A stretch of 64,000 nucleotides of DNA from Streptomyces sp. NBC_00414 (lineage in GTDB: Bacteria; Actinomycetota; Actinomycetes; Streptomycetales; Streptomycetaceae), in NCBI RefSeq assembly GCF_036038375.1, contig NZ_CP107935.1:3162001-3226000 (forward strand), in the 5' to 3' direction. This document shows positions 50,397 through 59,125 of this stretch, piece after piece (position 1 is the first letter of the stretch; each line of letters opens with the position of its first letter). The position numbers and the translations under genes are program-made. The notes below the pieces were generated by a model. The model saw nothing but the letters and a program-made list of their open reading frames with translations. It made no database searches and had not been told where the DNA came from.

Positions 50397-52313
50397 ATGA
50401 CCTTGCGCAGCTCAGACATCGTTGTCAGACCACGGCTCACCAGGTTCCTGGTGGCGGCCGTTCTCGCAGGCGCGGCCCTGTCCCCGAACGTGGCGTCGGC
50501 GGCCACCGCCGATGCCACGTCCAGCGACACCGCCACCGCCGTGGCTGCCGCGGCCCCGGTGTGCGCGCTGTCCTGCGACACGCTGGATCCGTCGCGGGCC
50601 CGGCAGGAGAGCTTTCCCGTACCGGCCAAGAACCTCAACGGCCGCCGCCTCGAACTGCACGTCTCCGACGCGGACGACATGGCGTGGGCGAGCATCGACA
50701 ACGGGGTGAGCGGCGACGCGGTGTGGCTGGACCGCTCCTGGGACGGCGGCGCCACCTGGGAGGGCCTGCTCGGCAAGGCGAGCGTCCCGGGAAGCTGGAC
50801 CGGCACCAGGACGCTGATGTACAACATCACCGATCCCCGCAACCACCGACGCGGGCTCGTGCGCGCCTGCGGCGACGCCGCCGGCGTCGGCTGTACGAAC
50901 TGGGTCCACCCCACCGTCTGCGACAAGCTCTGCGACGGCGCCGACGCGGGCCAGGCCGCCGGTGACGACCAGCCGGTGCCGTCGACCACCCTCCACGGCC
51001 GCACGATCCGGCTGCACGTCGACCAGCCGAACTCCATGGCCTGGGCGAGCGTCGACACCGGTGCTCCGGGCGACGAGATCTGGCTCGACCGCTCCTGGGA
51101 CGGCGGTTCGACCTGGCCGGACGGCTCCTCCCTCGGCCGCGTCGGCACCCCGTCCGGGGCCACCGGCACCCGTACCGCCATGTACGCCACCCGCGATCCG
51201 CGCGGCCTCCTCCACGGCGGCGCGGTCCGTGCGTGCGGCCGGGCCGCCGGCCATGCGGAAGGCAGCTGCACCGCGTGGGCCAGGCCCGCGCCGACCAGGG
51301 CGCGCGGCGCGGCGGACGCGCTGATGGCCTCGTACGACCCCTACAACGGCTGGTGGCCGAGCAGTTGGTGGAACTCCGCCGCCACCCTCACCTCCCTCAT
51401 CGACTTCGCGAGGACCACCGGCCGGCACGACTACGACTGGGTCATCGCTCGCACCTTCGAGCAGAACAAGGGTGTCTTCGCCGCCGGGGTGCGCAGTTCG
51501 GACGCGATCGAGGGCCACTTCATCAGCCGGTCCATCGACGACTCGGCGTGGTGGGCCATCGCCTGGCTCGACGCGTACGACCACACCGGCGACTCCCGCT
51601 ACCTCGACGAGGCCGTCACCATCGCGAACTACGTCCACCGGTACTGGGACACCGGCACCTGCGGAGGCGGCGTGTGGTGGGACCGCGAGCGGACGTACAA
51701 GAACGCGGTGACGAACGGGCAGTACCTCTGGCTGACCACCGCGCTGCACCAGCGCATCGCGGGCGACACGGTGTGGCTCCAGCGGGCGAGGACGTCCGCC
51801 GCCTGGTACCGGTCCAGCGGGATGATCAACTCCTCCGGCCTTGTGAACGACGGGCTGAACTCGTCCTGCGCCAACAACGGCAGCACGGTGTGGAGTTACA
51901 ACCAGGGACTGGCCATCGGCGGCTTCACCGAACTGTGGAGGGTGACCGGGGACGGTTCCCTGCTGACCACAGCGCGGACCCTGGCCGACGCCGCCGTCAG
52001 CAGTCCTGCGCTGACCCGGGACGGAGTGCTCACCGAGTCCTGCGACGTCGGCTCGGCGTCCTGCGACGACAACCAGAAGCAGTTCAAGGGCATCTTCATG
52101 CGGCACTTCGCCGACCTCGCGAAGGCCACCGGTTCCAGCACCTACCGGAGTTACGTCCAGAAGCAGGCGGACACGCTGTGGGCGAAGGACCGCACCTCCC
52201 TCAACGCCCTCGGCCAACGCTGGTCCGGCACCGGCACCGGCACCGGCCCCAACCAGACCGACTGGCGCACACAGGCGAGCGCCCTCGGAGCGTTGACCGC
52301 GGCGGCGGGGTGA
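50397..52313 (+). CDS. Secreted GH76 alpha-1,6-mannanase-like protein with two N-terminal repeat domains
   Basis: This 638-residue protein has a signal peptide (about 1-35, ending NVASAATA). Two tandem domains of about 100 residues follow, each with a WLDRSWDGGxTW Asp-box-like motif and a C-terminal RACG. The GH76 (alpha/alpha)6 catalytic domain runs from about 310 to the end. The catalytic double Asp is in RSIDDSAWWAIAWLDAY, and GGVWWDRERTYKNAVTNGQY is the family hallmark. GH76 enzymes cut alpha-1,6-mannan of fungal walls or mycobacterial-type glycolipids. ATG at 50397 is used, with GAGGCGAG upstream. It diverges from GH78. Confidence 0.88.
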   Translation: MTLRSSDIVVRPRLTRFLVAAVLAGAALSPNVASAATADATSSDTATAVAAAAPVCALSCDTLDPSRARQESFPVPAKNLNGRRLELHVSDADDMAWASIDNGVSGDAVWLDRSWDGGATWEGLLGKASVPGSWTGTRTLMYNITDPRNHRRGLVRACGDAAGVGCTNWVHPTVCDKLCDGADAGQAAGDDQPVPSTTLHGRTIRLHVDQPNSMAWASVDTGAPGDEIWLDRSWDGGSTWPDGSSLGRVGTPSGATGTRTAMYATRDPRGLLHGGAVRACGRAAGHAEGSCTAWARPAPTRARGAADALMASYDPYNGWWPSSWWNSAATLTSLIDFARTTGRHDYDWVIARTFEQNKGVFAAGVRSSDAIEGHFISRSIDDSAWWAIAWLDAYDHTGDSRYLDEAVTIANYVHRYWDTGTCGGGVWWDRERTYKNAVTNGQYLWLTTALHQRIAGDTVWLQRARTSAAWYRSSGMINSSGLVNDGLNSSCANNGSTVWSYNQGLAIGGFTELWRVTGDGSLLTTARTLADAAVSSPALTRDGVLTESCDVGSASCDDNQKQFKGIFMRHFADLAKATGSSTYRSYVQKQADTLWAKDRTSLNALGQRWSGTGTGTGPNQTDWRTQASALGALTAAAG

Positions 52314-52526
52314 GGACCGCGCGCTGACGGCCGCGGGCTGACGGCCGGTGACCTGCGGTCTGCTTGCCGTCCCGCTGACCTGCGGCCGGGGTGCGCTCAC
52401 CGTCGTCGGCGTCGTCGTCCCCGTACCCGTCCCCGTACCCGTCCCCGTCGCGAACCTGGCCGTTCGTGGCCGTGCGCCGGGGACCCGCCGACCGGCTCCG
52501 GCCGCCGGGCGGGGGCGCACCGCGTT

Positions 52527-53690
52527 CTACAGCCCCGCGATGGCGTTCCACCGTTTCGCAAACTCCGTGCGCTCCTTCGCCGTGATGTCGCGGGCGATCG
52601 TGAGCCTCTCGCGCATGGCGCCGTCGGGGAAGATGAGCGGGTCCTCGGCGAGGGCGGCGGTCTCCTTGTCCTTGGCGGAGCCCAGGACGTCCTGGGCGGC
52701 CGGGACGGGGCAGACGTAGTTGACCCAGGCGGCGAGTTCGGCGGCCACGGCCGGCTCGTAGTAGTGGTCGACCAGTTTCTCCGCGTTCGCCTTGTGGCGG
52801 GCGAGGTTCGGGACCATCAGGGACTCGGACCAGAACTCGGCGCCCTCCTCCGGCACGACGAACTCGATGTCGGGATCGTCGGCCTGGAGCTGGATCACGT
52901 CGCCGCTGTACGCCTGGCAGGCCAGCACGTCGCCGCTCGACAGGTCCTTGATGTAGTCGTTGCCGGTGAACCGGCGGATGTGGTCCGCGCGGACGAGGTC
53001 GTCGACCTGGTCGCACATCGTGTGGAAGTCGTCCGCGGTCCACCGGGCGATGTCGACGCCGTTGCCCTGCATGAGCAGCGCGAACGCCTCGTCGAGCCCC
53101 GACAGGAGCGTGACGCGGCCCTTGAGGTCGTCGGCCCACAGATCGGACACGTGCCGTATCTCCCGGCCGAGCCTGCGGCGGTTGTACGCGATGCCGGTGA
53201 TCCCGGACTGCCAGGGCACGGTGTACCGGCGGCCCGGGTCGAAAGCCGGGGAACGCAGTTGCGGATCCAGGTACTTGGCGATGTTCGGCTGCCTGGAGCG
53301 GTCCATCTCCTGGACCCAGCCGAGGCGTACGAACCGTGCGCACATCCAGTCGCTGATCACGATCAGGTCCCGGCCGGTCTCCTGGTGGTTCATCAGGGAA
53401 GGGCTGACCTTGCCGAAGAACTCGTCGTTGTCGTTGATCTCCTCGGTGTACGTGACCGTGATCCCGGTGCGCTTCTCGAAGGCGTCCAGGGTCGGGCGCC
53501 TCGACTCGTCCTCGTCGTCGGTGTCGATGTAGAGCGGCCAGTTCGCCCAGGTCAGACGCTTCTCCCTGGCCGACAGGTCGCTTCTCGCGCGGTCTCCTGG
53601 GGCGACGTACGCGGCCGGCACGCCGCAGCCCGCGGCGAGCGCGGTGGCTGCGCCCACGCCGAGGGTGCGCAGCAGGGAGCGGCGGGTCAC
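52527..53690 (-). CDS. Orphan PotD-like polyamine-binding lipoprotein
   Basis: This 387-residue protein is a paralogue of the PotD at 32755-33999. It has a Tat-like lipoprotein signal (VTRRSLLRTLG, lipobox LAAGC) and the parallel motifs TWANWPLYIDTDD, TVTYTEEINDNDEFFGK, PWQSGITGIAYN and YSGDVIQLQ. No permease or ATPase genes are adjacent, so it either borrows PotABC or acts as a sensor. The GTG start at 53690 has GGAGGAA 4 bases upstream; longer starts would read through a 15-bp minisatellite. It is followed at 52314-52526 only by a short CCCCGTACCCGT tandem stretch. Confidence 0.87.
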   Translation of the reverse strand: MTRRSLLRTLGVGAATALAAGCGVPAAYVAPGDRARSDLSAREKRLTWANWPLYIDTDDEDESRRPTLDAFEKRTGITVTYTEEINDNDEFFGKVSPSLMNHQETGRDLIVISDWMCARFVRLGWVQEMDRSRQPNIAKYLDPQLRSPAFDPGRRYTVPWQSGITGIAYNRRRLGREIRHVSDLWADDLKGRVTLLSGLDEAFALLMQGNGVDIARWTADDFHTMCDQVDDLVRADHIRRFTGNDYIKDLSSGDVLACQAYSGDVIQLQADDPDIEFVVPEEGAEFWSESLMVPNLARHKANAEKLVDHYYEPAVAAELAAWVNYVCPVPAAQDVLGSAKDKETAALAEDPLIFPDGAMRERLTIARDITAKERTEFAKRWNAIAGL

Positions 53691-53701
53691 CGGATTCCTC
53701 C

Positions 53702-53790
53702 GGATCGGACCGCTCGGACTCGGGCCGCTCCGGATCAGGCCGTTCGGGATCAGGCCGTTCGGGCTCGGGCTTCTCGGGTTCGCTCGCACG
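53702..53790 (-). repeat. Degenerate 15-bp minisatellite upstream of the orphan PotD gene
   Basis: About five to six degenerate units of the form CGGATCAGGCCGTTC lie directly upstream of the ribosome site of the orphan PotD-like gene. They keep open two reading frames with Pro/Glu/Arg or Pro/Ser/Gly repeats, but I consider them non-coding. Confidence 0.7.
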
Positions 53791-53928
53791 TGGGCAGCAT
53801 GGCGGGTGCCCTGGCGGGCGGGCAATGGACGCTCTGTCCACCGGTGCGCCCGCCGGACGACAGGGTGTCGCCCCCGCCGCCCCTCCCCCCACCGTCACCG
53901 ACTCGGGGGCGCTGCCCCCGAACCCCCG

Positions 53929-53983
53929 GTCCTCAAACGCCGGACGGGCAGAAACCTATTCAGCCCGTCCGGCGTTTGAGGAC
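53929..53983. terminator. Perfect 21-bp stem terminator after the two-component operon
   Basis: The 53929-53949 arm pairs exactly with 53963-53983 around a 13-base loop. The arm CTCAAACGCCGGACGGGC is, from memory, a common Streptomyces terminator repeat. It lies 8 bp past the histidine-kinase stop. Confidence 0.88.
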
Positions 53984-53990
53984 GAGCGCG

Positions 53991-55280
53991 TCAGCGCGAT
54001 TTCGGGGGCGAGGGGGCGAAGCCCCCATGCGGGACGGGAACGGGTAGGGGCGGCGGGGGCGGAAACAGCACCTCCACCCACAACCCCCCTTCCCCCCGGG
54101 CACGGGCCCGCACCTCACCCCCGTGCGCCGCAGCGATCGCCGCCACGATCGACAACCCCAGCCCCGCCCCCTCCCGGGCACGGCCCCGCACCCGCTCCAC
54201 CCCCAACCGCCGGAACGGTTCGAACAGCACCCCCACCTGATCGACCGGCACCACCGCACCACTGTTCACGACCCGCAGAGAGGCCCGCCCACCGACGACC
54301 CCGGTCCATACGGTGACCCAGCCCCCCTCCCCCTCCCCCTCGGGCACGTTGTGACGGACCGCGTTCTCCAGCAGGTTGCTCACCAGCCGCTCCACGAGCT
54401 GCGGGTCCCCGAGGAGCGGCGCGGAGGAGAGCTCGGCGTCCACCCGGGGCCCGCCCTCGGGCAGCAGGTCACCCGCCAGGACCGCGAGATCCACCGACTC
54501 CCGTTCGCACACGCCCCGTTGGCCGCGCGCCAGCATGAGCAGCGCCTCGATCAGCCGCTCCTGTTCCTGCCCGGCGGCCCGCACCCGGAGGCAGGCCGCC
54601 CGCAGCGCCGCGGCGTCGGCGTGCGGGTCGGCCAGCACCACGTCGACGATGGCCTGCTGAAGGGTGAGCGGTGTGCGCAGTTCGTGCGAGGCGTTGGCCA
54701 CGAACCGCCGCTGTGCCTCGAAGGCGCCCTCAAGACGGGCGAGCAGGTCGTCGAACGTGTCGGCGAGACCCTTGAGTTCGTCGTCGGGCCCGGACACGGC
54801 GAGCCGCCGGTGCAGATCGTCCGCGGAGATCCGCCGGGCCGCGACCGCCATGTCCCGCAACGGCGCGAGCACCCGCCCCGCGACCAGCCAGCCGAGGATC
54901 AGCGAGGCGATCACCATGACGCCGAGCGCGATCCCCGACTCGATGAGCAACTGGTGGAGCTGGTCGCCGCGCTGGACGGCCAGCCGCTCGCGCACATAGC
55001 TCTCGATCGCGGCGCCACCCGGCTTCGGCACGGGCCCGGAGACCGTGGGCCCGCTGCCCGCGTCGCCGGTTTTCGGCCGGGCGCCCGACCCGGACACGGC
55101 CAGCGACTGGTCCTCGGCCACGAGCGCGTACGTGAGCCCCAGCAGCACCGCCCCCGTCACCACGAACAGCCCGCCGTAGAGCAGGGTCAGCCGCCACCGG
55201 ACGCTCTGCGGCCCCCGGCCCCGGCCCTCGCGCGATCCCCGGATCCTCCAGGCTCCCGGGAACGCGAACCGCCCGCTCAC
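53991..55280 (-). CDS. Two-component sensor histidine kinase
   Basis: This 429-residue membrane kinase has two spans, near 30-52 (LTLLYGGLFVVTGAVLLGLT) and 112-135. They flank a short extracytoplasmic loop of about 60 residues that is Gly/Pro-rich. A HAMP linker, the phospho-acceptor NASHELRTPLT, and an ATPase domain with NLLENAVRH and GAGLGLSIVAAIAAAHGG follow. The C-terminus ends in a Pro-rich tail. Its GTG start overlaps the response-regulator stop (GTGA), so the two are coupled. The signal is unknown; the small outer loop suggests an envelope or membrane cue. Confidence 0.92.
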   Translation of the reverse strand: MSGRFAFPGAWRIRGSREGRGRGPQSVRWRLTLLYGGLFVVTGAVLLGLTYALVAEDQSLAVSGSGARPKTGDAGSGPTVSGPVPKPGGAAIESYVRERLAVQRGDQLHQLLIESGIALGVMVIASLILGWLVAGRVLAPLRDMAVAARRISADDLHRRLAVSGPDDELKGLADTFDDLLARLEGAFEAQRRFVANASHELRTPLTLQQAIVDVVLADPHADAAALRAACLRVRAAGQEQERLIEALLMLARGQRGVCERESVDLAVLAGDLLPEGGPRVDAELSSAPLLGDPQLVERLVSNLLENAVRHNVPEGEGEGGWVTVWTGVVGGRASLRVVNSGAVVPVDQVGVLFEPFRRLGVERVRGRAREGAGLGLSIVAAIAAAHGGEVRARARGEGGLWVEVLFPPPPPLPVPVPHGGFAPSPPKSR

Positions 55281-55930
55281 ACGCGGTACCCGGCCTGCGC
55301 CACCGTCTCGATCAACGGCGGGTCACCGAGTTTGCGCCGCAGCCTGCTGACCGTCACCTTCACGGTCTGGGTGAAGGGGTCGGCCGCCTCGTCCCAGGCG
55401 CGCTCCAGCAGTTCCTCGGCGGAGACGACCGCCCCACTGGCGGCCATCAGCAGCTCCAGGACCGCGAACTCCTTGGGGCTGAGCGGCAGTCGGCGCCCCT
55501 CACGGGTCGCCACCCGGCGGGCGGGGTCGAGCCGCAGGTCGCCGCGGACCAGAACCGGCGGCAGCGCGGGCTGCGCGCGCCGCCCCAGGGCCCGTATCCG
55601 CGCGACGAGTTCGGTGAAGGCGAAGGGCTTCGGCAGATAGTCGTCGGCGCCCATACCGAGCCCCGCGACCCGGTCGGCGACCGTGCCGGACGCGGTGAGC
55701 ATCAGCACCCGCGCCCGGCTGCCCCCCTCGGCCAGGGCCCGGCACACCCGGTCGCCGTGCAGTCCGGGCAGGTCACGGTCGAGCACGACGACGTCGTATC
55801 CGTTGACCGTGGCCCGCTCCAGCGCCGCGTGGCCGTCCAGTGCGATGTCGACGGCCATTCCCTCCCTGCGCAGTCCCGCCGCGACGGTCTCGGCGAGCTC
55901 CTCGTGGTCCTCGACCACCAATACGCGCAT
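55277..55930 (-). CDS. OmpR-family response regulator
   Basis: This 217-residue regulator has a receiver domain. Its acidic pair is in VVEDHEEL, the phosphorylated Asp in VVVLDRDLPGLHGD, and the Lys in YLPKPFAF. A C-terminal OmpR winged helix follows, with LSPKEFAVLELLMAASG and TQTVKVTVSRLRRKLGD. ATG at 55930 is preferred to ATG 55936 because GGAG lies 8 bases upstream. The gene precedes its kinase and diverges from a small secreted-protein gene across about 170 bp, so that gene is a likely target. Confidence 0.93.
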   Translation of the reverse strand: MRVLVVEDHEELAETVAAGLRREGMAVDIALDGHAALERATVNGYDVVVLDRDLPGLHGDRVCRALAEGGSRARVLMLTASGTVADRVAGLGMGADDYLPKPFAFTELVARIRALGRRAQPALPPVLVRGDLRLDPARRVATREGRRLPLSPKEFAVLELLMAASGAVVSAEELLERAWDEAADPFTQTVKVTVSRLRRKLGDPPLIETVAQAGYRV

Positions 55931-56103
55931 CGGCATCTCCGGCTGCGTCTCCGGCTGTTGCGAACCCTGCGGCCAGCGTGCCCGCCGGGTGGTAACAGGG
56001 TGGTAAGAGCGCCCGTTCCCGTGCCGTAACCGCCCGCGCGCTGAGGTGTTCCCGAGGACACCCGTCCTCGGAACAGCCGAACACCCGGTACGAGGAGGAA
56101 CTC

Positions 56104-56670
56104 ATGCGAAGTTCGACGAAACCGCACCGCCGACTGGCCGCGGCCTGCGCCCTGATCAGCGCTCTCGCGCTCGGCGGGGTGTACGCCGGTCAGTCCGTGG
56201 CCGCCGGTTCGCCCTCGCCGTCCGACGGTGACTCGTCGTCGTCGAAACCGCCGAAGGACGACGAGTCGACGGACTGGAAGCGCCAGGACAAGGCGTCCCG
56301 CGCGTACACCGAGTGCATGCGCGACAACGGCCTGGAGGACTTCCCCGACATCGTCATCCACACGGCGGACGGCGGCCACGGCGTGAAGGTACGGATCGAC
56401 AGGGACAAGGGTGACCGGTCGAAGCACCCGGACCCGTCCTCCAAGGAGTTCCGAAAGGCGGCCAAGGCCTGCCAGGACGTCCTCGACGACATCGGCGTCA
56501 AGCTGCCGGTCCCGCCCGGGGACCTGCCCGGTAGGGGCGACGGCCCCTTCCCGCCCGGCTGCGGCGAGATCAGGCAGCACGAGAAGGGGAGCGACGGGAA
56601 GGGCGGCGACGAACAGCGCGAGGACGGCGACGCCGAGCCGAGCGACGCGGGCCTCGTCCTCAGCGGCTGA
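56104..56670 (+). CDS. Small secreted protein, candidate target of the adjacent two-component system
   Basis: This 188-residue protein has a signal peptide (about 1-34). A Ser/Pro/Asp-rich linker follows. The conserved middle has YTECMRDNGLEDFPDIVIHT and RKAAKACQDVLDDIGV, then a PPGC segment and a highly charged C-terminus. The YxxCMRxNG pattern recurs in Streptomyces exported proteins that sit beside two-component systems and MacB-like exporters, but I know no function. Its three mature cysteines could form a disulfide. The ATG has GAGGAGG just upstream, so it is well expressed once transcribed. Confidence 0.8.
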   Translation: MRSSTKPHRRLAAACALISALALGGVYAGQSVAAGSPSPSDGDSSSSKPPKDDESTDWKRQDKASRAYTECMRDNGLEDFPDIVIHTADGGHGVKVRIDRDKGDRSKHPDPSSKEFRKAAKACQDVLDDIGVKLPVPPGDLPGRGDGPFPPGCGEIRQHEKGSDGKGGDEQREDGDAEPSDAGLVLSG

Positions 56671-56895
56671 GCCACCACGGCAGCCGACCGAGGTGCGGCA
56701 GCCCACCCACGTTCGGCAGCCGATCCGCGGACGCGGTGGATCCGCGGACGGCAGCCGATCGCAGACGGCGGCGGATCCGCGTCCGGCTACCGACCCACGT
56801 TCGGGGCCCATCCGCGTTCGGCTGCCGGGCCCGTGCCCGGCAGCCGAGCCCGCGCTACCACCCGTATCCGCTCTCGCTCTCGCCGACGGCGAATG

Positions 56896-58332
56896 TCAGC
56901 CGAGCGAGGTCATGACGTGCTTGATCCGCGTGTAGTCGTCGAACCCGTACCCCGACAGGTCCTTGCCGTAGCCGGAGTGCTTGAAGCCGCCGTGCGGCAT
57001 CTCCGCGACCAGCGGGATGTGCGTGTTGATCCATACGCAGCCGAAGTCGAGGACCTTGGACATGCGCATCGCGCGTGCGTGGTCCTTCGTCCAGACGGAG
57101 GAGGCCAGGGCGTACTCGACGCCGTTCGCGTACTCGACGGCCTGCGCCTCGTCCGTGAAGGACTGCACGGTGATGACCGGGCCGAAGACCTCGTTCTGGA
57201 TGATCTCGTCGTCCTGCTTCAGACCGGAGACGACGGTCGGGGCGTAGAAGTAGCCCGTCTCGCCGACACGGTGGCCGCCCGCCTCGACCCTGGCGTGCGC
57301 GGGCAGCCGCTCGATGAAGCCGGTGACCTGCTTGAGCTGGTACGGGTTGTTGAGCGGCCCGTACAGCACGTCCTCGTCGTCCGGCATGCCGGTCTTCGTG
57401 TCGGCGGCGGCCTTGGCGAGCGCGGCCGTGAACTCGTCGTGGATGGACTCCTGGACGAGGACGCGCGTGGCGGCCGTACAGTCCTGCCCGGCGTTGAAGA
57501 AGCCCGCCACCGAGATGTCCTCGACGGCCTTGGCGATGTCGGTGTCCTCGAAGACCACGACGGGCGCCTTGCCGCCCAGCTCCAGGTGGACCCGCTTGAC
57601 GGCCTTGGCGGCGGACTCGGCGACGGAGATGCCCGCCCGTACCGATCCGGTGATGGACGCCATCGCCGGGATCCTGTGCTCGACCATCGCGCGGCCGGTG
57701 TCACGGTCGCCGCAGATGACGTTGAAGACACCCTCGGGGACGACCGAGCCGATGATCTCGGCGATCAGGACCGTGGAGGCCGGGGTGGTGTCGGACGGCT
57801 TGAGCACGACCGTGTTGCCCGCGGCGAGCGCCGGGGCGAACTTCCACACGGCCATCATCATCGGGTAGTTCCACGGCGCGACCTGCGCGCAGACGCCGAC
57901 CGGCTCACGGCGGACGATCGAGGTCAGGCCCTCCATGTACTCGCCGGCCGACCTGCCCTCCAGCATGCGCGCCGCGCCCGCGAAGAAGCGGATCTGGTCG
58001 ACCATGGGCGGGATCTCCTCGGACCGGGTCAGACCGATGGGCTTGCCCGTGTTCTCGACCTCGGCGGCGATGAGTTCCTCGGCGCGCTCCTCGAAGGCGT
58101 CCGCGATCTTGAGGAGGGCCTTCTGGCGCTCGGCGGGGGTCTGGTCGCGCCAGGCGGGGAAGGCCGCGGCGGCGGCCTCCATCGCGGCGTCGACGTCGGC
58201 CTGACCGGACAGCGGCGCGGTGGCGTACGCCTCGCCCGTCGCGGGGTTGACCACGTCCGTGGTCCGTCCATCGGCGGCATCGCGGAACTCTCCGGCGATG
58301 TAATTGCGCAGACGTCGCAGCTCGGTGCTCAC
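56896..58332 (-). CDS. Gamma-aminobutyraldehyde dehydrogenase
   Basis: This 478-residue enzyme matches the aminobutyraldehyde dehydrogenase group. The catalytic Cys is in NAGQDCTAATRVLVQ (near residue 283), the base Glu in LELGGKAPVVVFEDTDI, and APWNYPMMMAVWKFAPALAAGN is the cofactor segment. It would oxidise 4-aminobutanal to GABA using NAD. It diverges from the AsnC regulator and aminotransferase pair, which would supply the aldehyde from putrescine. The GTG start at 58332 has AGGAGGG upstream. It is more typical of the PatD group than the 34050-35570 paralogue. Confidence 0.92.
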   Translation of the reverse strand: MSTELRRLRNYIAGEFRDAADGRTTDVVNPATGEAYATAPLSGQADVDAAMEAAAAAFPAWRDQTPAERQKALLKIADAFEERAEELIAAEVENTGKPIGLTRSEEIPPMVDQIRFFAGAARMLEGRSAGEYMEGLTSIVRREPVGVCAQVAPWNYPMMMAVWKFAPALAAGNTVVLKPSDTTPASTVLIAEIIGSVVPEGVFNVICGDRDTGRAMVEHRIPAMASITGSVRAGISVAESAAKAVKRVHLELGGKAPVVVFEDTDIAKAVEDISVAGFFNAGQDCTAATRVLVQESIHDEFTAALAKAAADTKTGMPDDEDVLYGPLNNPYQLKQVTGFIERLPAHARVEAGGHRVGETGYFYAPTVVSGLKQDDEIIQNEVFGPVITVQSFTDEAQAVEYANGVEYALASSVWTKDHARAMRMSKVLDFGCVWINTHIPLVAEMPHGGFKHSGYGKDLSGYGFDDYTRIKHVMTSLG

Positions 58333-58622
58333 TGCCCGGCCCTCCTGTCGGATGTCCTACGGGTGTTTCCACGGGTGTCTTACGGCGTGCTCGGACAGCC
58401 GTCCACGACCGCCCTGCGGCTGCCCCACGACTGTCCTACGACCCGGGCGTCCACTTGTCCACTGGCTGAGACGCCCGGGCTCCCACCCTAATCCTCGCCC
58501 CCACGTTTTCAATACCCCCACTTGCCCCAGAACTGCGAAATCCGCAGACTTGGAACACGTAGACAACGAATTTCATCGATCACACCTTGCGGAACCGACG
58601 AGCCCTCGTGCACAGTGAGCGC

Positions 58623-59123
58623 GTGGCCAGTCGAAGCGCAGACCCCAAGGACTCCCGCGAGTCCAGGAACGGCACTCCCCAGCTGGATGCCGTCTCCCTC
58701 GCCATCATCGAGCAGCTCCAGGAGGACGGCCGCCGTCCGTACGCCGCGATAGGCAAGGCCGTCGGCCTCTCCGAGGCGGCCGTGCGCCAGCGCGTCCAGA
58801 AGCTGCTCGACCAGGGCGTGATGCAGATCGTCGCCGTCACGGACCCGCTCACCGTGGGCTTCCGCAGGCAGGCGATGGTCGGGATCAACGCCGACGGCGA
58901 CCTCGAACCGGTGGCTGAAGCGCTGACCGCCATGCAGGAGGTCGAGTACGTGGTGATGACCGCGGGCTCCTTCGACATCCTCGCCGAGATCGTCTGCGAG
59001 GACGACGACCACCTGCTGGACGTCATCAACAAACGCATCCGGATCCTGCCCGGCGTGCGCTCCACCGAGAGCTTCGTCTACCTGAAGCTCAAGAAGCAGA
59101 CCTACATGTGGGGAACCCGATAG
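58623..59123 (+). CDS. AsnC/Lrp-family transcriptional regulator
   Basis: This protein of about 166 residues has an N-terminal helix-turn-helix (LDAVSLAIIEQLQEDGRRPY and GLSEAAVRQRVQKLLDQG). A C-terminal RAM/Lrp ligand-binding domain with MVGINADGDLEPVAEAL and FDILAEIVCEDDDHLL follows. It probably senses an amino acid or amine and controls the aminotransferase and the divergent dehydrogenase. The start is uncertain: GTG 58623 is used, and GTG 58608 is an alternative. Its stop lies 2 bp before the aminotransferase GTG, so they form an operon. The 290-bp upstream gap must hold both promoters; no clear palindrome was found there. Confidence 0.88.
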   Translation: MASRSADPKDSRESRNGTPQLDAVSLAIIEQLQEDGRRPYAAIGKAVGLSEAAVRQRVQKLLDQGVMQIVAVTDPLTVGFRRQAMVGINADGDLEPVAEALTAMQEVEYVVMTAGSFDILAEIVCEDDDHLLDVINKRIRILPGVRSTESFVYLKLKKQTYMWGTR

Positions 59124-59125
59124 CC

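Noticed and set aside
39600..52320. Genomic island with integration sites
   Set aside because: The gene content looks accessory, but I found no integrase, tRNA gene, flanking direct repeats or insertion sequence.
53691..53825. N-terminal extension of the orphan PotD-like protein through the minisatellite
   Set aside because: It would bury the Tat lipoprotein signal about 45 residues inside, while GTG 53690 has a good ribosome site.
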